DNA of 45,847 bases, taken from contig CANGHK010000042.1 in the NCBI GenBank assembly GCA_947453625.1, forward strand, positions 1-45,847. Reading direction: 5' to 3'. The position numbers were made by a program, and so were the translations under genes. The DNA is from Burkholderiales bacterium (GTDB lineage Bacteria > Pseudomonadota > Gammaproteobacteria > Burkholderiales > Burkholderiaceae_C). The number at the start of each line of letters is the position of its first letter. Position 1 is the stretch's first letter. This document shows, one piece after another, positions 7,944 to 16,626 of this stretch. A model generated the notes under the pieces. That model did not search any database and was not told the DNA's origin. It saw nothing but the letters and a program-made list of their open reading frames with translations.

Positions 7944-9470
7944 TCAGCGTCCGGCCTGTCCGAAGGCCCTGGACCAGGTCAGCGAGGCCAGGGGGCTGGG
8001 CGAACCACCGCGCAGCGAGCCGGCGCCACCCAGCCCTAAACGCCAGGCCGAATCTGATCCGGCCGGCGCATAGCCCACCCACAGCTGGGCCTGGCCTATC
8101 GCGCCGCTGACGCTTGCCACGCCGCCGCCGCCAGCGCCGCCCACCAAGGCTTCGACGCCCAGTTGCCAGCCACCGTCCGGTCTGGCCGCGGTCGCGAGTC
8201 CGCCGCCCAGCAGGCCGACCGAGTACGCGCCGGCGCCGCCACCGTAGGCGCTGTGGGCCTGTCCGCTGAGGTAGAGGTTGGCGCTCAGCCAACGGTTCAG
8301 CGTCAGTCCCAGGGTCTGCAAGGCCCGGCGGCTGCCGTCCTTGCGCGCCACCCGGCTGAGCTGCTGCAGGCTGGCACCCCACTCGGTGCGCGACAAGGTG
8401 CCGCCGCGCCCTGGCGTGCCGGGCAGATCGGCCGGCTCCAGGTCGGCAGACAGCCACAGCTCGGCATGTTCGCCGCGCAGCCCCGCCGACCGTCCCTGCA
8501 GCCGACCAAGCGACGCGCCCAGCCGCCAGCCCGGCGCCAGGGTGGCCGCCAGTGTGCCGTCGAGCCTGGCCATCATGCCGCCGCCGGCCGGCACCGCACC
8601 GCCGCCACCCAGTCCGGCCGCGCCGCGCAAGCCTGCGCGCAACCCGCCGCCCAGCGGCCAGTCGCGGCCCAGCGTGCCCAGGATCTCCATGTAACCGGCG
8701 TTGGCCGACTGCGTGGCCGCCGCCGCCTCCACGCCCCAGCGCGTGCCCTGGCTGTCCAGGCTCTGCTCCAGCCTGGCACCGGCCAGGTTGACGCCCAGGC
8801 GCTGCCTGTTGCGGCCGAGCCGATAGTGCGCGGCTGTGATGTCGATGTTGTCCAAGCCCAGCCCGCTGCGGTGTTCGGCCGCGACGCGTTCGCCTACCTG
8901 CCGCAGCGGCCAGTGGACGAAGTCGCCACGCCATTCGATCACCAGGCCGAGCTGCTGGCTGCGGATCCCGGTGCCGGCAAAGCGTACCGACGACCAGGAA
9001 ATGCCGGCACGAACCGGCCCTAAATCCTGCATCAGCGTGGCCGCCGGCCGCAGCAGCAGACCGTCGCCCACCGGTGCGCCTGCACCGCCGCCGCCGCCCA
9101 ATGCCAGCCCGGTGTTCAGCTCCAGTCCCGGCCGCAGCGCCCAGCGCCGCTGCAACTCGCCACCGAGAACGAACAGCCCACCGCGTTGCCCGGTGGCCGC
9201 GCCGAACACGACCGGCCCCAGCCAGACCCCGGGCTGGGCCTCGAACAGCACCGAGGCCGAGGCCAGCCCCAAGGCCTCATGCCCGGGCAGGCGCAGCGTT
9301 TCGAAGCCGCCCATCACCGACAGTGGCAGCGTGGCCGGTGGCTCGGCGGCCTGAGCCGGCGCGGTCAGCACCAGCGCGAGGGTCGAAGCCAGCGACAGGT
9401 GAGTCGCCTGGCGCCGGGGCTGACGTCCGGCGCGCTGACCAATGCGCGAGGCCATGGGTGCCGATGTCAT
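7944..9470 (-). CDS. Predicted secreted, Gly-rich outer-membrane beta-barrel-like protein, function unknown
   Basis: A protein of about 508 residues from ATG at 9470 (MTSAPMASRIGQ), with a positively charged N-terminus, a hydrophobic core (LSLASTLALVLTAPAQA) and an AQA-A cleavage site, so a Sec-exported protein. The mature part has many alternating-polarity strands rich in Gly (FVLGGELQRRW, LGLVIEWRGDFVHW, WLGASLGRL-type) and ends in LASLTWSRAFGQAGR, consistent with a barrel made of repeated hairpins. The final residue is Arg, not the canonical aromatic, so assembly by the usual signal is uncertain. The family was not recognised. It follows arsR by 138 bp on the same strand and could be read through from the ars operon, but a role in arsenic resistance is speculation. 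Confidence 0.6.
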   Translation of the reverse strand: MTSAPMASRIGQRAGRQPRRQATHLSLASTLALVLTAPAQAAEPPATLPLSVMGGFETLRLPGHEALGLASASVLFEAQPGVWLGPVVFGAATGQRGGLFVLGGELQRRWALRPGLELNTGLALGGGGGAGAPVGDGLLLRPAATLMQDLGPVRAGISWSSVRFAGTGIRSQQLGLVIEWRGDFVHWPLRQVGERVAAEHRSGLGLDNIDITAAHYRLGRNRQRLGVNLAGARLEQSLDSQGTRWGVEAAAATQSANAGYMEILGTLGRDWPLGGGLRAGLRGAAGLGGGGAVPAGGGMMARLDGTLAATLAPGWRLGASLGRLQGRSAGLRGEHAELWLSADLEPADLPGTPGRGGTLSRTEWGASLQQLSRVARKDGSRRALQTLGLTLNRWLSANLYLSGQAHSAYGGGAGAYSVGLLGGGLATAARPDGGWQLGVEALVGGAGGGGVASVSGAIGQAQLWVGYAPAGSDSAWRLGLGGAGSLRGGSPSPLASLTWSRAFGQAGR

Positions 9471-9608
9471 GTGGGCTCCGGGGTGTGCGTGTCGTGGGCG
9501 TTGCCTGCCGTCCATCCCCAGCAGTGTCGGATACCGCAGGCCTGTGGCGGCTCCGCCTTGCCGGTCGTGTCTGCGCAACAGTGCCGGATGGTGATCTCGA
9601 TGAGGGGT

Positions 9609-9941
9609 TCACGCTTGTTCGTCACAGCGGATGCGGTTGGCCGCTGGCACGCAGGGCTGCCCCTGGCAGCAGTGCGCCGTCAGGTAGTCCAGCAAGTCCT
9701 GCATCTGGGCGATGGCGGGTCGGTAGATCAGCGTGCGGCCATCGCGCTGCTGCGACACCAGGCCGGCACGCGTCAACGCCTTCAGGTGGAACGACAGCGT
9801 CGACGCCGGCACATCCAGCGTGGCGGACAAGGCGCCGGGCGTCATGCCGACCGGGCCGGCACCGACCAGCGCACGAAAGACGCGCAGGCGCATGCCCTGG
9901 GCCAGCGCGGCGAGCGAGGCGACAGCAGATTTTTCGTCCAT
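9609..9941 (-). CDS. arsR: ArsR/SmtB-family arsenic-responsive repressor
   Basis: A 110-residue winged-helix repressor. The recognition region is ALSATLDVPASTLSFHLKAL and the wing is VSQQRDGRTLIYRP. The C-terminal tail carries Cys91, Cys92, Cys97 and Cys106 (HCCQGQPC), a candidate three-thiol As(III) site; several ArsR lineages place the sensor cysteines in the tail instead of the DNA-binding helix. It is the last gene of the operon, 10 bp after acr3, whereas arsR is usually first. It would release the operator upstream of gapdh when arsenite binds. Confidence 0.9.
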   Translation of the reverse strand: MDEKSAVASLAALAQGMRLRVFRALVGAGPVGMTPGALSATLDVPASTLSFHLKALTRAGLVSQQRDGRTLIYRPAIAQMQDLLDYLTAHCCQGQPCVPAANRIRCDEQA

Positions 9942-9951
9942 GACAGCGCTC

Positions 9952-11019
9952 TCAAGCGCGCGCCGGGCGGGGCGGCGCGGGTGCGAAATACTTTTTCTGG
10001 AACCTGAGTGCGACGTTGACCAGGAAGATCATCACCGGCACTTCGACCAGCGGCCCGATGACCGCGGCAAACGCCGCCCCCGAGTTGATGCCGTAGACCG
10101 CGATCGCCACCGCAATCGCCAGCTCGAAGTTGTTGCTGGCCGCCGTGAACGACAGCGTGACGCTCTTTTCGTAGTTCGCGCCCAGGCGCTTGCTGATGAA
10201 GAACGAGAACAGGAACATCACCAGGAAGTAGATCAGCAACGGGATGGCGATGCGCACGACGTCGAAGGGGATGCTGACGATCAACTGGCCCTTCAGGCTG
10301 AACATCACGACGATGGTCAACAGCAGCGCCACCAGCGTGATCGGACCGATCTTGGGCACGAAGTGGCGGTGGTACCAGTCCTTGCTGACGAAGCGCAGCA
10401 TGACCACCCGCGTCAGCACGCCGGCGATGCAGGGGATGCCCAGGTAGATGAACACGCTCTCGGCGATCTGCCTGATCGAGATGTCGACCACCGAGCCCGA
10501 CAGGCCGAACAACGGCGGCAGCACGGTGATGAAGAACCAGGCATAGATGCTGAAGAACAGCACCTGGAAGATGGCGTTGAAGGCCACCAGGCCGGCGGCG
10601 TACTCGGTCGATCCCTTGGCGAGTTCGTTCCAGACGATCACCATCGCGATGCAGCGGGCCAGACCGATCATGATCAGGCCGACCATGTACTCGGGCTTGT
10701 CGTGCAGGAAGATGATCGCCAGCGCAAACATCAGCAGCGGCCCGACGATCCAGTTCTGCAGCAGCGACAGGCCCAGCACACGCTTGTCGCGGAAGACATC
10801 GGGCAGTTCCTCGTAGCGCACCTTGGCAAAGGGCGGGTACATCATCAGGATCAGGCCCAGCGCGATGGGCAGGTTGGTCGCACCGACCTGGAAGCGGTTG
10901 ATGAAGGCCTCGGTGCCGGGTTTGAGGTAGCCCAGGCCCACGCCGAGCGCCATGGCGGCGAAGATCCAGACCGTCAGGTAGCGGTCCAGGAAGGAGAGTT
11001 TCTGGGTGACGGCACTCAT
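9952..11019 (-). CDS. acr3: Acr3-type arsenite efflux permease
   Basis: A 355-residue membrane protein of the Acr3 (BART superfamily) arsenite/H+ antiporters with about ten hydrophobic segments. The key Cys is present in [13 protein letters not shown] (Cys123), as is the late acidic residue in [12 protein letters not shown]. It exports arsenite made by ArsC. The start at 11019 is 8 bp from the arsC stop, indicating tight co-transcription. Length is normal for bacterial Acr3. Confidence 0.93.
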   Translation of the reverse strand: MSAVTQKLSFLDRYLTVWIFAAMALGVGLGYLKPGTEAFINRFQVGATNLPIALGLILMMYPPFAKVRYEELPDVFRDKRVLGLSLLQNWIVGPLLMFALAIIFLHDKPEYMVGLIMIGLARCIAMVIVWNELAKGSTEYAAGLVAFNAIFQVLFFSIYAWFFITVLPPLFGLSGSVVDISIRQIAESVFIYLGIPCIAGVLTRVVMLRFVSKDWYHRHFVPKIGPITLVALLLTIVVMFSLKGQLIVSIPFDVVRIAIPLLIYFLVMFLFSFFISKRLGANYEKSVTLSFTAASNNFELAIAVAIAVYGINSGAAFAAVIGPLVEVPVMIFLVNVALRFQKKYFAPAPPRPARA

Positions 11020-11026
11020 GGTGTGC

Positions 11027-11521
11027 TCATTGCGCCCCGATGTCCTTGATCTCGCGCTGGATGGCCAGCCGGTCCAGCGAGGCCAAAGGCAATGCCAGCA
11101 TGAGTTCGATCCGCCGCTTCAGGATGACCGCGGTGTCCCAGAACACCTTGGTCCTTGCCTCATCGGTGCCCTGGAAAGTTGCCGGGTCCGGCACGCCCCA
11201 ATGCGCCGTCATGGGCTGCCCCGGCCAGACCGGGCAAACCTCGCCGGCGGCCTGGTCGCAGACGGTGAACACGAAGTCCATGTGGGGTGCCCCCGGCCGA
11301 GCGAACTCCGCCCAATCCTTGCTTCGGTAGCCATCGGTCGGGATGCCCATCCGCTCCAGGGTCTTCAGCGCGAAGGGGTTGACCTGACCGTCGGGATGAC
11401 TGCCGGCGGAGAAGGCGACGAAGTTGCCTCGACCCATGCTGTTCAGCAGGCCTTCGGCCATGATCGAACGGGCCGAGTTGTGGGTGCAGACGAACAAGAC
11501 GTTGTAGACCTTATCGCTCAT
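11027..11521 (-). CDS. arsC: Arsenate reductase, low-molecular-weight phosphatase type
   Basis: A 164-residue protein with the phosphatase-like loop CTHNSAR (Cys12, Arg18) and downstream cysteines Cys88 and Cys96 in [16 protein letters not shown], suitable for the disulfide relay of LMW-PTPase-type arsenate reductases. It converts arsenate to arsenite with electrons from thioredoxin or glutaredoxin. I chose ATG at 11521 ([12 protein letters not shown]) over upstream alternatives because family homology starts there and GGAGCACC lies just upstream. Confidence 0.92.
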   Translation of the reverse strand: MSDKVYNVLFVCTHNSARSIMAEGLLNSMGRGNFVAFSAGSHPDGQVNPFALKTLERMGIPTDGYRSKDWAEFARPGAPHMDFVFTVCDQAAGEVCPVWPGQPMTAHWGVPDPATFQGTDEARTKVFWDTAVILKRRIELMLALPLASLDRLAIQREIKDIGAQ

Positions 11522-11560
11522 GGGGTGCTCCTGGGGAAATTCTGAGAGGGTGGGCGGCAT

Positions 11561-12859
11561 TCAATGGCTGACGGAACCTTGCGGCGGCACGAAATTTGGC
11601 CTCTTGGGGGCCACCTTGTCCGGCAGTGCCAAGGTGATCAGCCAGCAGGTCACCAGCATCGCCGCCGACCCGCTCAGCGAGAACAGCAGGCCGCCCCACT
11701 GGTACAGCAGGCCGGACAGCAAGGTGCCGATGAAGCGGCCCAGGGCGTTGGCGGCGTAGTAAAAGCCCACGTCTTCGGCCGCCTTTTCCGAGCCGGCGTA
11801 GGCCAGGATCAGGTACGAGTGGACAGAGGAGTTGACCGCGAAGGCGAAGCCGAACAGGCCCAATCCGCCCACCACCACCCATTCAAGCTGTGGCACCTTC
11901 TGGGCCACGAGCACGGCCAGCACGATAGGCACCACCGCCAGCAGCGCCGACCACAGCCGGGCGGCGGGAACCTCGGTGCTCAGACCGTCCTCGCTGCGGC
12001 GCACCAGCGCCGGTGCCAGCGCCTGCACCAGACCGTAGCCTATGGTCCACGCCGCCAGAAAGCCGCCGACCATCGTGAAGGTCCAGCCGGACGCGTACAG
12101 GAACACCGGCACGCCGACGACAAACCAGACATCGCGCGCACCGAACAGCGCCACGCGGGCGGCGGCCAGCAGGTTGATGGCGCGGTTCTTCGCGAACAAC
12201 TCCTTGGCCGATTTCGAGGCCTTGGCACGGCCCATCAGCGGCGGCACGAAGCTCACCACGCCGGCCAGCACCAGCGCCAGCAGCCCGGCCATCGTCCACA
12301 GCGACACCTGAAAACCCAGCCGGTCCAGCAGCAGGCCGCCGAGGAAGAAGCCTATGCCTTTCATCGCGTTCTTGCTGCCGGTGAACCAGGCGACCCACTT
12401 GAACAACTGGCCCGACGCCGTGCTGGCGGTCAGCTTGATGGCCGATTTGCTGGCCGTCTTGGTGAGGTCCTTGGCCACGCCACACACGCCCTGCGACAGC
12501 ACGACCCAGGCCACCGACATCGTCACGGTCCAGTTCGGTGACAACTGCGACAGCAGCAGGAAGCCGGTGATCTGCGTGCACAGGCCCACCGTCAGCATGC
12601 GGGCAATGCCATAGCGGGTGGCCAGCCAGCCACCGATCAAGTTGGCCAGCACGCCCATCGCTTCGTACAGCAGGAACAGGAAAGCCAGCGTGAACGGCGA
12701 ATAGCCCAGCCGGTAGAAGTGCAGCAGCACCAGCATGCGCAGCGCGCCGTCGGTGAGCGTGAAGCCCCAGTAGGCGGCGGTGACGATGGCGTAGTTGCGC
12801 CCGCCGTTGGACGGCGTCGCTGCTGGGGCGCCTGGCTCCGGGGTGGCTGGGCTCTTCAC
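11561..12859 (-). CDS. arsJ: ArsJ, major-facilitator exporter for 1-arseno-3-phosphoglycerate
   Basis: About 432 residues of an MFS protein with the ArsJ signature (NYAIVTAAYWGFTLTDGALR) and twelve predicted membrane segments. ArsJ exports the unstable product 1-arseno-3-phosphoglycerate made by the adjacent arsenate-associated GAPDH; outside the cell it hydrolyses to arsenate. GTG at 12859 starts 2 bp after the gapdh stop and is preferred; a TTG at 12889 would overlap gapdh by 28 bp. The N-terminus before NYAIV is Pro/Ala-rich. The gapdh-arsJ pairing strongly supports the call. Confidence 0.9.
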   Translation of the reverse strand: MKSPATPEPGAPAATPSNGGRNYAIVTAAYWGFTLTDGALRMLVLLHFYRLGYSPFTLAFLFLLYEAMGVLANLIGGWLATRYGIARMLTVGLCTQITGFLLLSQLSPNWTVTMSVAWVVLSQGVCGVAKDLTKTASKSAIKLTASTASGQLFKWVAWFTGSKNAMKGIGFFLGGLLLDRLGFQVSLWTMAGLLALVLAGVVSFVPPLMGRAKASKSAKELFAKNRAINLLAAARVALFGARDVWFVVGVPVFLYASGWTFTMVGGFLAAWTIGYGLVQALAPALVRRSEDGLSTEVPAARLWSALLAVVPIVLAVLVAQKVPQLEWVVVGGLGLFGFAFAVNSSVHSYLILAYAGSEKAAEDVGFYYAANALGRFIGTLLSGLLYQWGGLLFSLSGSAAMLVTCWLITLALPDKVAPKRPNFVPPQGSVSH

Positions 12860-12861
12860 GG

Positions 12862-13905
12862 TCAGAGGCCTTGGGCCTGCATGTGGCAAGCCAGGTCCAC
12901 CATGCGGCAGGCGTAAGCCATCTCGTTGTCGTACCAGGCGTAGACCTTGAGCATCGTGCCGGCGGTGACCAGCGTGGACAGCGCGTCGATGATCGCGCTG
13001 CGCGTGTCGCGGGCGTAGTCGGCGCTGACGAGTGGCCGTTCTTCGTAACCGAGGATGCCGGCCAACGGGCCCTTGGCGGCCTCGGCAAAGAGGCTGTTCA
13101 CCTCTTTGGCCGTGGTCTCGCGCTTCAACTCGAAGACACAGTCGGTCAGCGAGGCGTTGAGCACCGGCGCGCGCACGGCGTGGCCATCGAGCTTGCCCTT
13201 GAGTTCGGGATAGATCAATGCAATGGCCGTGGCGCTACCGGTCGTCGTCGGCGCCAGGCTGAGCATCGCGCTGCGCGCGCGGCGCAAGTCCTTGTGCGGC
13301 GCATCGACCATCAGGTTGGTGTTGGTCGGATCGTGGATCGTGGTGATCTGGCCGTGCCGGATGCCGATGGCCTCATGCACGACCTTGACCACCGGGGCCA
13401 GGCAATTGGTCGTGCAGGATGCGGCAGTGACGATGCGGTCCCGCGCCGGGTCATAGAGGTGGTGGTTGACGCCGACCACGATGTTCAGCACGTTGCCCAC
13501 CTTCACCGGAGCGGCCACGATCACGCGCTTGGCGCCGCGGTCGAGATGGCCTTGCAGGGTCTCGGGCGTCAGGAACTTGCCGGTGCACTCGAGCACCAGG
13601 TCGACGCCGAGGTCGCCCCACGGAATCTCGCCGGCAGTGGCGTGCGACGAAAACGCGAGCTGCCGGTCGGCGATGCGGATCGTGTCGTCGCTCTCGGCGG
13701 CGATGTCGGCGCGCCAGCGGCCTTGCACGCTGTCGAAAGTCAGCAGATGGGCGGTCGCCGCCGCACCACCCTTGAGTTCGTTGAGATGCACGACCTCGAG
13801 CCGGTTGCCGGCGCGCGGGTCGTCTGACGGCCGCTCTGCGGCGCCCATCGCGGCACGCAGTGCCAGCCGGCCGATGCGGCCCATTCCGTTGATGCCGATT
13901 CTCAT
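12862..13905 (-). CDS. gapdh: Arsenate-resistance glyceraldehyde-3-phosphate dehydrogenase
   Basis: A 347-residue GAPDH starting at ATG 13905 ([20 protein letters not shown]). The NAD-binding GxGxxG equivalent is GMGRIG and the catalytic Cys164 lies in [12 protein letters not shown], followed by the usual HDPTNTN loop. The phosphate-binding loop reads [10 protein letters not shown] where housekeeping enzymes have APTSTGAAKA. Position as first gene before arsJ marks it as the ars version, which uses arsenate in place of phosphate to make 1-arseno-3-phosphoglycerate. A frame extension upstream of 13905 overlaps the operator and is not used. Confidence 0.9.
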   Translation of the reverse strand: MRIGINGMGRIGRLALRAAMGAAERPSDDPRAGNRLEVVHLNELKGGAAATAHLLTFDSVQGRWRADIAAESDDTIRIADRQLAFSSHATAGEIPWGDLGVDLVLECTGKFLTPETLQGHLDRGAKRVIVAAPVKVGNVLNIVVGVNHHLYDPARDRIVTAASCTTNCLAPVVKVVHEAIGIRHGQITTIHDPTNTNLMVDAPHKDLRRARSAMLSLAPTTTGSATAIALIYPELKGKLDGHAVRAPVLNASLTDCVFELKRETTAKEVNSLFAEAAKGPLAGILGYEERPLVSADYARDTRSAIIDALSTLVTAGTMLKVYAWYDNEMAYACRMVDLACHMQAQGL

Positions 13906-13945
13906 GTGGGGTCTCGTGACGATGAGCGTTGACTGTCGGGTTAAA

Positions 13946-13972
13946 TAATAATTCCAGTAATATGGAATATTA
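13946..13972 (-). promoter_or_regulatory. ArsR operator dyad upstream of the ars operon
   Basis: TAATAATTCCA (13946-13956) faces TGGAATATTA (13963-13972) across GTAATA. This is an AT-rich imperfect palindrome in otherwise GC-rich DNA, 41 bp before the gapdh start. ArsR/SmtB proteins bind AT-rich dyads of this size. A clear -35/-10 pair could not be assigned, but TATTAT inside the dyad is a possible -10 on the minus strand, which would place repressor over the polymerase. Confidence 0.7.
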
Positions 13973-14092
13973 GGGTGGAATTGTGACCTTGCCATGACGC
14001 TCGACAAAGCCAACGCATAGGCTGCTCCAGGCTCCAGTGCGCCAGTCGCTACGACGCCGCTTGAAACAGCGGGCCGTGGAGACGCTGCTGCG

Positions 14093-14347
14093 CTAAACCG
14101 AGCCCACCACCGACCAGCCTGCATGGCGGTCGACTTTATTGTTCTCATACTCCCACGCGGTGCCGCAGCGCTCGCAGCGGTAGCGGGTGATGGTGACTGG
14201 GCCGTGTTTATGGGCTTCGGTGCGGTTGGTGCCCTGCACCAACTCCGGGTGGCCGGGGGCACGGCGCCAGTTGCGCTGAACACCTGCGCATGATTCGCAC
14301 AGCACCATCGCGTTCAAGTCGTTCTGGAGGGTCGGAATTCGAGTCAT
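14093..14347 (-). CDS. Small zinc-ribbon protein, function unknown
   Basis: An 84-residue protein with two Cys pairs, CESC (17-20) and CERC near residue 58 followed by GTAWEYENN. This pattern suggests a four-Cys zinc ribbon with its knuckles about 35 residues apart. Basic residues lie between the pairs. It is upstream of and co-directional with the ars operon but separated from it by the operator, so it is probably an independent unit. Family not recognised. Confidence 0.6.
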   Translation of the reverse strand: MTRIPTLQNDLNAMVLCESCAGVQRNWRRAPGHPELVQGTNRTEAHKHGPVTITRYRCERCGTAWEYENNKVDRHAGWSVVGSV

Positions 14348-14530
14348 TTTTTTGTTCTAGGATTGACCCGCGGATTGTCGCTCAACTTGCGCAGCAATCC
14401 CCAGAAGCTTGCGCGTATCGGTCTCGGCGCGTGTCCTGCCACCTGCTCGAGGCCTGTCAGGACCGGTTCAGCGCGATGATCGGGTTGGCCCGGACCCCTG
14501 CCGACCATCAGGCCTCACGCTGATTGCCAG

Positions 14531-14543
14531 ATTGTCTGACAGC
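14531..14543. promoter_or_regulatory. Candidate GntR (FCD) operator
   Basis: TGTCTGACA (14533-14541) is a perfect 4-bp dyad around a central base, within ATTGTCTGACAGC. FCD-type GntR regulators often bind short TNGTNNNACNA-like palindromes near their own start. This one lies 19 bp before the start of the damaged gntR gene. A dyad this short also occurs by chance, so the support is positional. Confidence 0.35.
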
Positions 14544-14560
14544 TTCTAGCATGCCTCGAG

Positions 14561-14848
14561 ATGGTCGTCTCGCTGCCGCTGGTCAAGCCGCAAACCCTGC
14601 GCTCCCAGGTCGAGGACAAGCTGCGCCAGGCCATCGCGAGATTCTGGATGGCCTGCTGGCGCGTGTCAGCCTGCTGCGCGCCACATCGCTGATGCAGCCC
14701 GACCGGCTGCCGAGCAGCCTGGACGAGATCGCCGCGCTGCTGCAGTGCATACAGCAGCGCGACGCCAGACGCGCGCAGAAGGTCTCGCGTCACCATGTGC
14801 TCAATGCGGAGCGCGCCGCGCTCGGCGTCTTCGAGCAGGCCGGTCCGG
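14561..14848 (+). pseudogene. GntR/FCD transcriptional regulator with large internal deletion
   Basis: ATG at 14561 starts a typical GntR N-terminus (VVSLPLVKPQTLRSQVEDKL, then RQAI). At 14632-14640 this gives way, in another frame, to the end of an FCD ligand-binding domain (HREILDGLLARVSLLRATSL and later SLDEIAALLQCI, RHHVLNAERAAL). Most of the winged helix and ligand pocket, roughly 130 residues, is missing. The junction CATCGCGAG would fit both the N-terminal …QAIA… and C-terminal …HREI… codons, suggesting deletion between short direct repeats. It presumably once controlled the downstream catabolic genes. Confidence 0.65.
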
Positions 14849-14896
14849 CCCGCGTCCATCCATCCCCCCAACCACCCCCACCACTGGAGCCACACC

Positions 14897-15274
14897 ATGA
14901 ACCAAGACGCTTTCGACAAAGGCCTGCAAACCCGCCGTGAGGTGCTGGGCGCCGAGTATGTCGACGCCGCGATCAAAAACGCCGACGACTTCAACCAACC
15001 GATGCAGGAGCTCGTCACCGAGTACTGCTGGAACGGGATCTGGAACCGCCCGGGCCTGGACCGCCGCACCCGCAGCATCATCAACCTGTCGATGCTGACC
15101 GCCCTGAACCGCCCGCACGAGCTCAAGCTGCATGTGCGCGGCGCCATCAACAACGGCCTGTCCAAGGACGAGATCCGCGAAGTGTTGCTGCAGACCGCGG
15201 TCTATTGCGGCGTGCCGGCGGCGATAGACAGCTTCCGCGGCGCCAAGGAAGTCTTCAAGGACATGGGGATCTGA
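14897..15274 (+). CDS. Carboxymuconolactone decarboxylase family protein (PcaC-like)
   Basis: 125 residues of a small helical protein closely resembling 4-carboxymuconolactone decarboxylase, the protocatechuate-branch enzyme that makes beta-ketoadipate enol-lactone. Conserved segments are WNRPGLDRRTRSIINLSMLT and LKLHVRGAINNGLSKDEIRE, followed by QTAVYCGVPAA. ATG at 14897 is preceded by CTGGAGCC. The stop abuts the next ATG (TGAATG), so translation is coupled to the dehydrogenase gene. No other pca genes are nearby; the partner enzyme suggests a related decarboxylation in another pathway. Confidence 0.85.
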   Translation: MNQDAFDKGLQTRREVLGAEYVDAAIKNADDFNQPMQELVTEYCWNGIWNRPGLDRRTRSIINLSMLTALNRPHELKLHVRGAINNGLSKDEIREVLLQTAVYCGVPAAIDSFRGAKEVFKDMGI

Positions 15275-16177
15275 ATGGCCGCGGCCACCGTTGGCTTCAT
15301 CGGCCTGGGACAGATGGGTGTCCCGATGGTGCGCAACCTGCTGCGCGCGGGCATAGCCGTGCTCGGTTTCGACCTCAACCCGCAGGCGCTCGCGGTGCTG
15401 GCCGACGCGCCGGGCTTTGCCGCCGCGGGAGAGGTCGCGCAACTGACGCAGGACTGCCCGGCGCTGGTGCTGATGCTGCCCGACAGCCGCATCGTCGACG
15501 CGCTGCTGTGGGGTGAGCCACCGGCCGCAGCATCTGCCGCCGGTCTGGCCGCACTGCTCAAGCCCGGCCAGTTGCTGATCGACATGGGCTCGTCTGACCC
15601 GGTGTGCTCGCGTGACAACGCGGCCAGGCTGGCGGCGCTGGGCATAGGCTTTGTCGATGCGCCGGTCTCAGGCGGTGTGCGGCGCGCGGTCGATGCCAGC
15701 CTGGCCATCATGATCGGCGGCGAGCCGGCAGCGGTCGAACAGGCCTGGCCGGTGCTGCAGGCATTGGGCAAGACGCTGGTCCATGTCGGCAGCGCCGGCG
15801 CCGGCCATGCGGTCAAGGCGCTGAACAACTATGTCTCGGCCTCGGGCCTGCTGGCGGTGTGCGAGGCACTGGTGGCGGCCGAGAAGTTTGGCATCGACCC
15901 CAAGCTGGTGAACCAGGTCTTCAACGCCTCGACCGGCAAGAACAACACGACCGAACACAAGGTGGAGAGCTTCATGTTGTCCGGGGGCTTCAACTCGGGC
16001 TTCTCGCTGGCCTTGATGCGCAAGGACTTGCAGACCGCGCAGGGCTTCATTGCGCGCATGGGGACGCCTGGCGGTTTCGCAGCCCATTGCCTGCAGACCT
16101 GGGTCGCTGCCGAGGCCGGGCTGGCGCGCGGCGCAGACCACACGGCGATGTTCAAGTTCGTGCGGGATCCTGAGTGA
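15275..16177 (+). CDS. NAD(P)-dependent beta-hydroxyacid dehydrogenase (3-hydroxyisobutyrate dehydrogenase family)
   Basis: A 300-residue Rossmann enzyme. The N-terminal GFIGLGQMGVPMVRNLL loop binds the dinucleotide, FVDAPVSGGVRRA is the substrate-binding signature, and Lys181 in GAGHAVKALNN is the catalytic lysine. A C-terminal helical domain follows. Members oxidise 3-hydroxyisobutyrate, tartronate semialdehyde or similar compounds; the exact substrate cannot be read from sequence. It starts directly after the PcaC-like stop, so the two form an operon. Confidence 0.85.
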   Translation: MAAATVGFIGLGQMGVPMVRNLLRAGIAVLGFDLNPQALAVLADAPGFAAAGEVAQLTQDCPALVLMLPDSRIVDALLWGEPPAAASAAGLAALLKPGQLLIDMGSSDPVCSRDNAARLAALGIGFVDAPVSGGVRRAVDASLAIMIGGEPAAVEQAWPVLQALGKTLVHVGSAGAGHAVKALNNYVSASGLLAVCEALVAAEKFGIDPKLVNQVFNASTGKNNTTEHKVESFMLSGGFNSGFSLALMRKDLQTAQGFIARMGTPGGFAAHCLQTWVAAEAGLARGADHTAMFKFVRDPE

Positions 16178-16479
16178 GCATCTGATCCTGATCCTGAGCC
16201 GGTGCGGTCGGACGGCCCGGCTGGACCAGGCCTTGCCCTGCCAACCGCCCATCGAACGGCGGATCCTGGGAGGCTTCACTGCGCCGCCAAGGCCAGGATT
16301 TTTCGGGTGCCAGCAGCGCCATCGCGGTCGCCCAGGCCTTGCCCGAATGCGCTTGCGGCGCCGGCTGGTATGACCTGGCCGACCCCGTGTTTACACGCGC
16401 AGCCACCGCCCACCTGACGCACTACCATGACCGGCAGTCGATCGCAGGCCGCCATGGCGGTGGGCCGGGATGAGAAACA
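16178..16479. other. Intergenic region with an unassigned coding-like stretch
   Basis: No complete gene. One forward frame between about 16280 and 16470 reads SAIAVAQALPECACGAGWYD followed by LADPVFTRAATAHLTHYHD, which looks protein-like but lacks a start and could not be assigned. It directly precedes the ABC ATPase remnant and may be another fragment of the same lost locus. Confidence 0.3.
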
Positions 16480-16626
16480 TTCGATCAGCGCCAGCCTGTC
16501 CAGCGAGACATTTCCATCACCGTCGGGCAAGGCGATTTCGTCGGTGTCGTCGGGCCTTCGGGTTGCGGCAAGACCAGCTTGCTGAACCTGATTGCGGGCT
16601 TCGTGTCGGCGTCCAGTGGCGAGAAC
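16480..16626 (+). pseudogene. ABC transporter ATPase, N-terminal fragment
   Basis: The forward frame from 16480 reads [20 protein letters not shown], then [20 protein letters not shown] and FVSASSGE. The Walker [10 protein letters not shown] and following helix are intact, in the style of nitrate/sulfonate/taurine-type ATPases. Similarity stops at SSGEN, and the frame continues through unrelated sequence to a stop at 16761. No Q-loop, signature or Walker B follows. It is a leftover of a transporter lost from this locus. Confidence 0.65.

Noticed and set aside
9733-11049. 438-codon forward frame opposite arsR and acr3
   Set aside because: Asp/Gln/His-rich mirror of hydrophobic membrane codons on the other strand; typical shadow.
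14345-14354. T-run next to the zinc-ribbon start as a terminator
   Set aside because: No stem precedes it on the forward strand and it overlaps the start codon region of a reverse gene.
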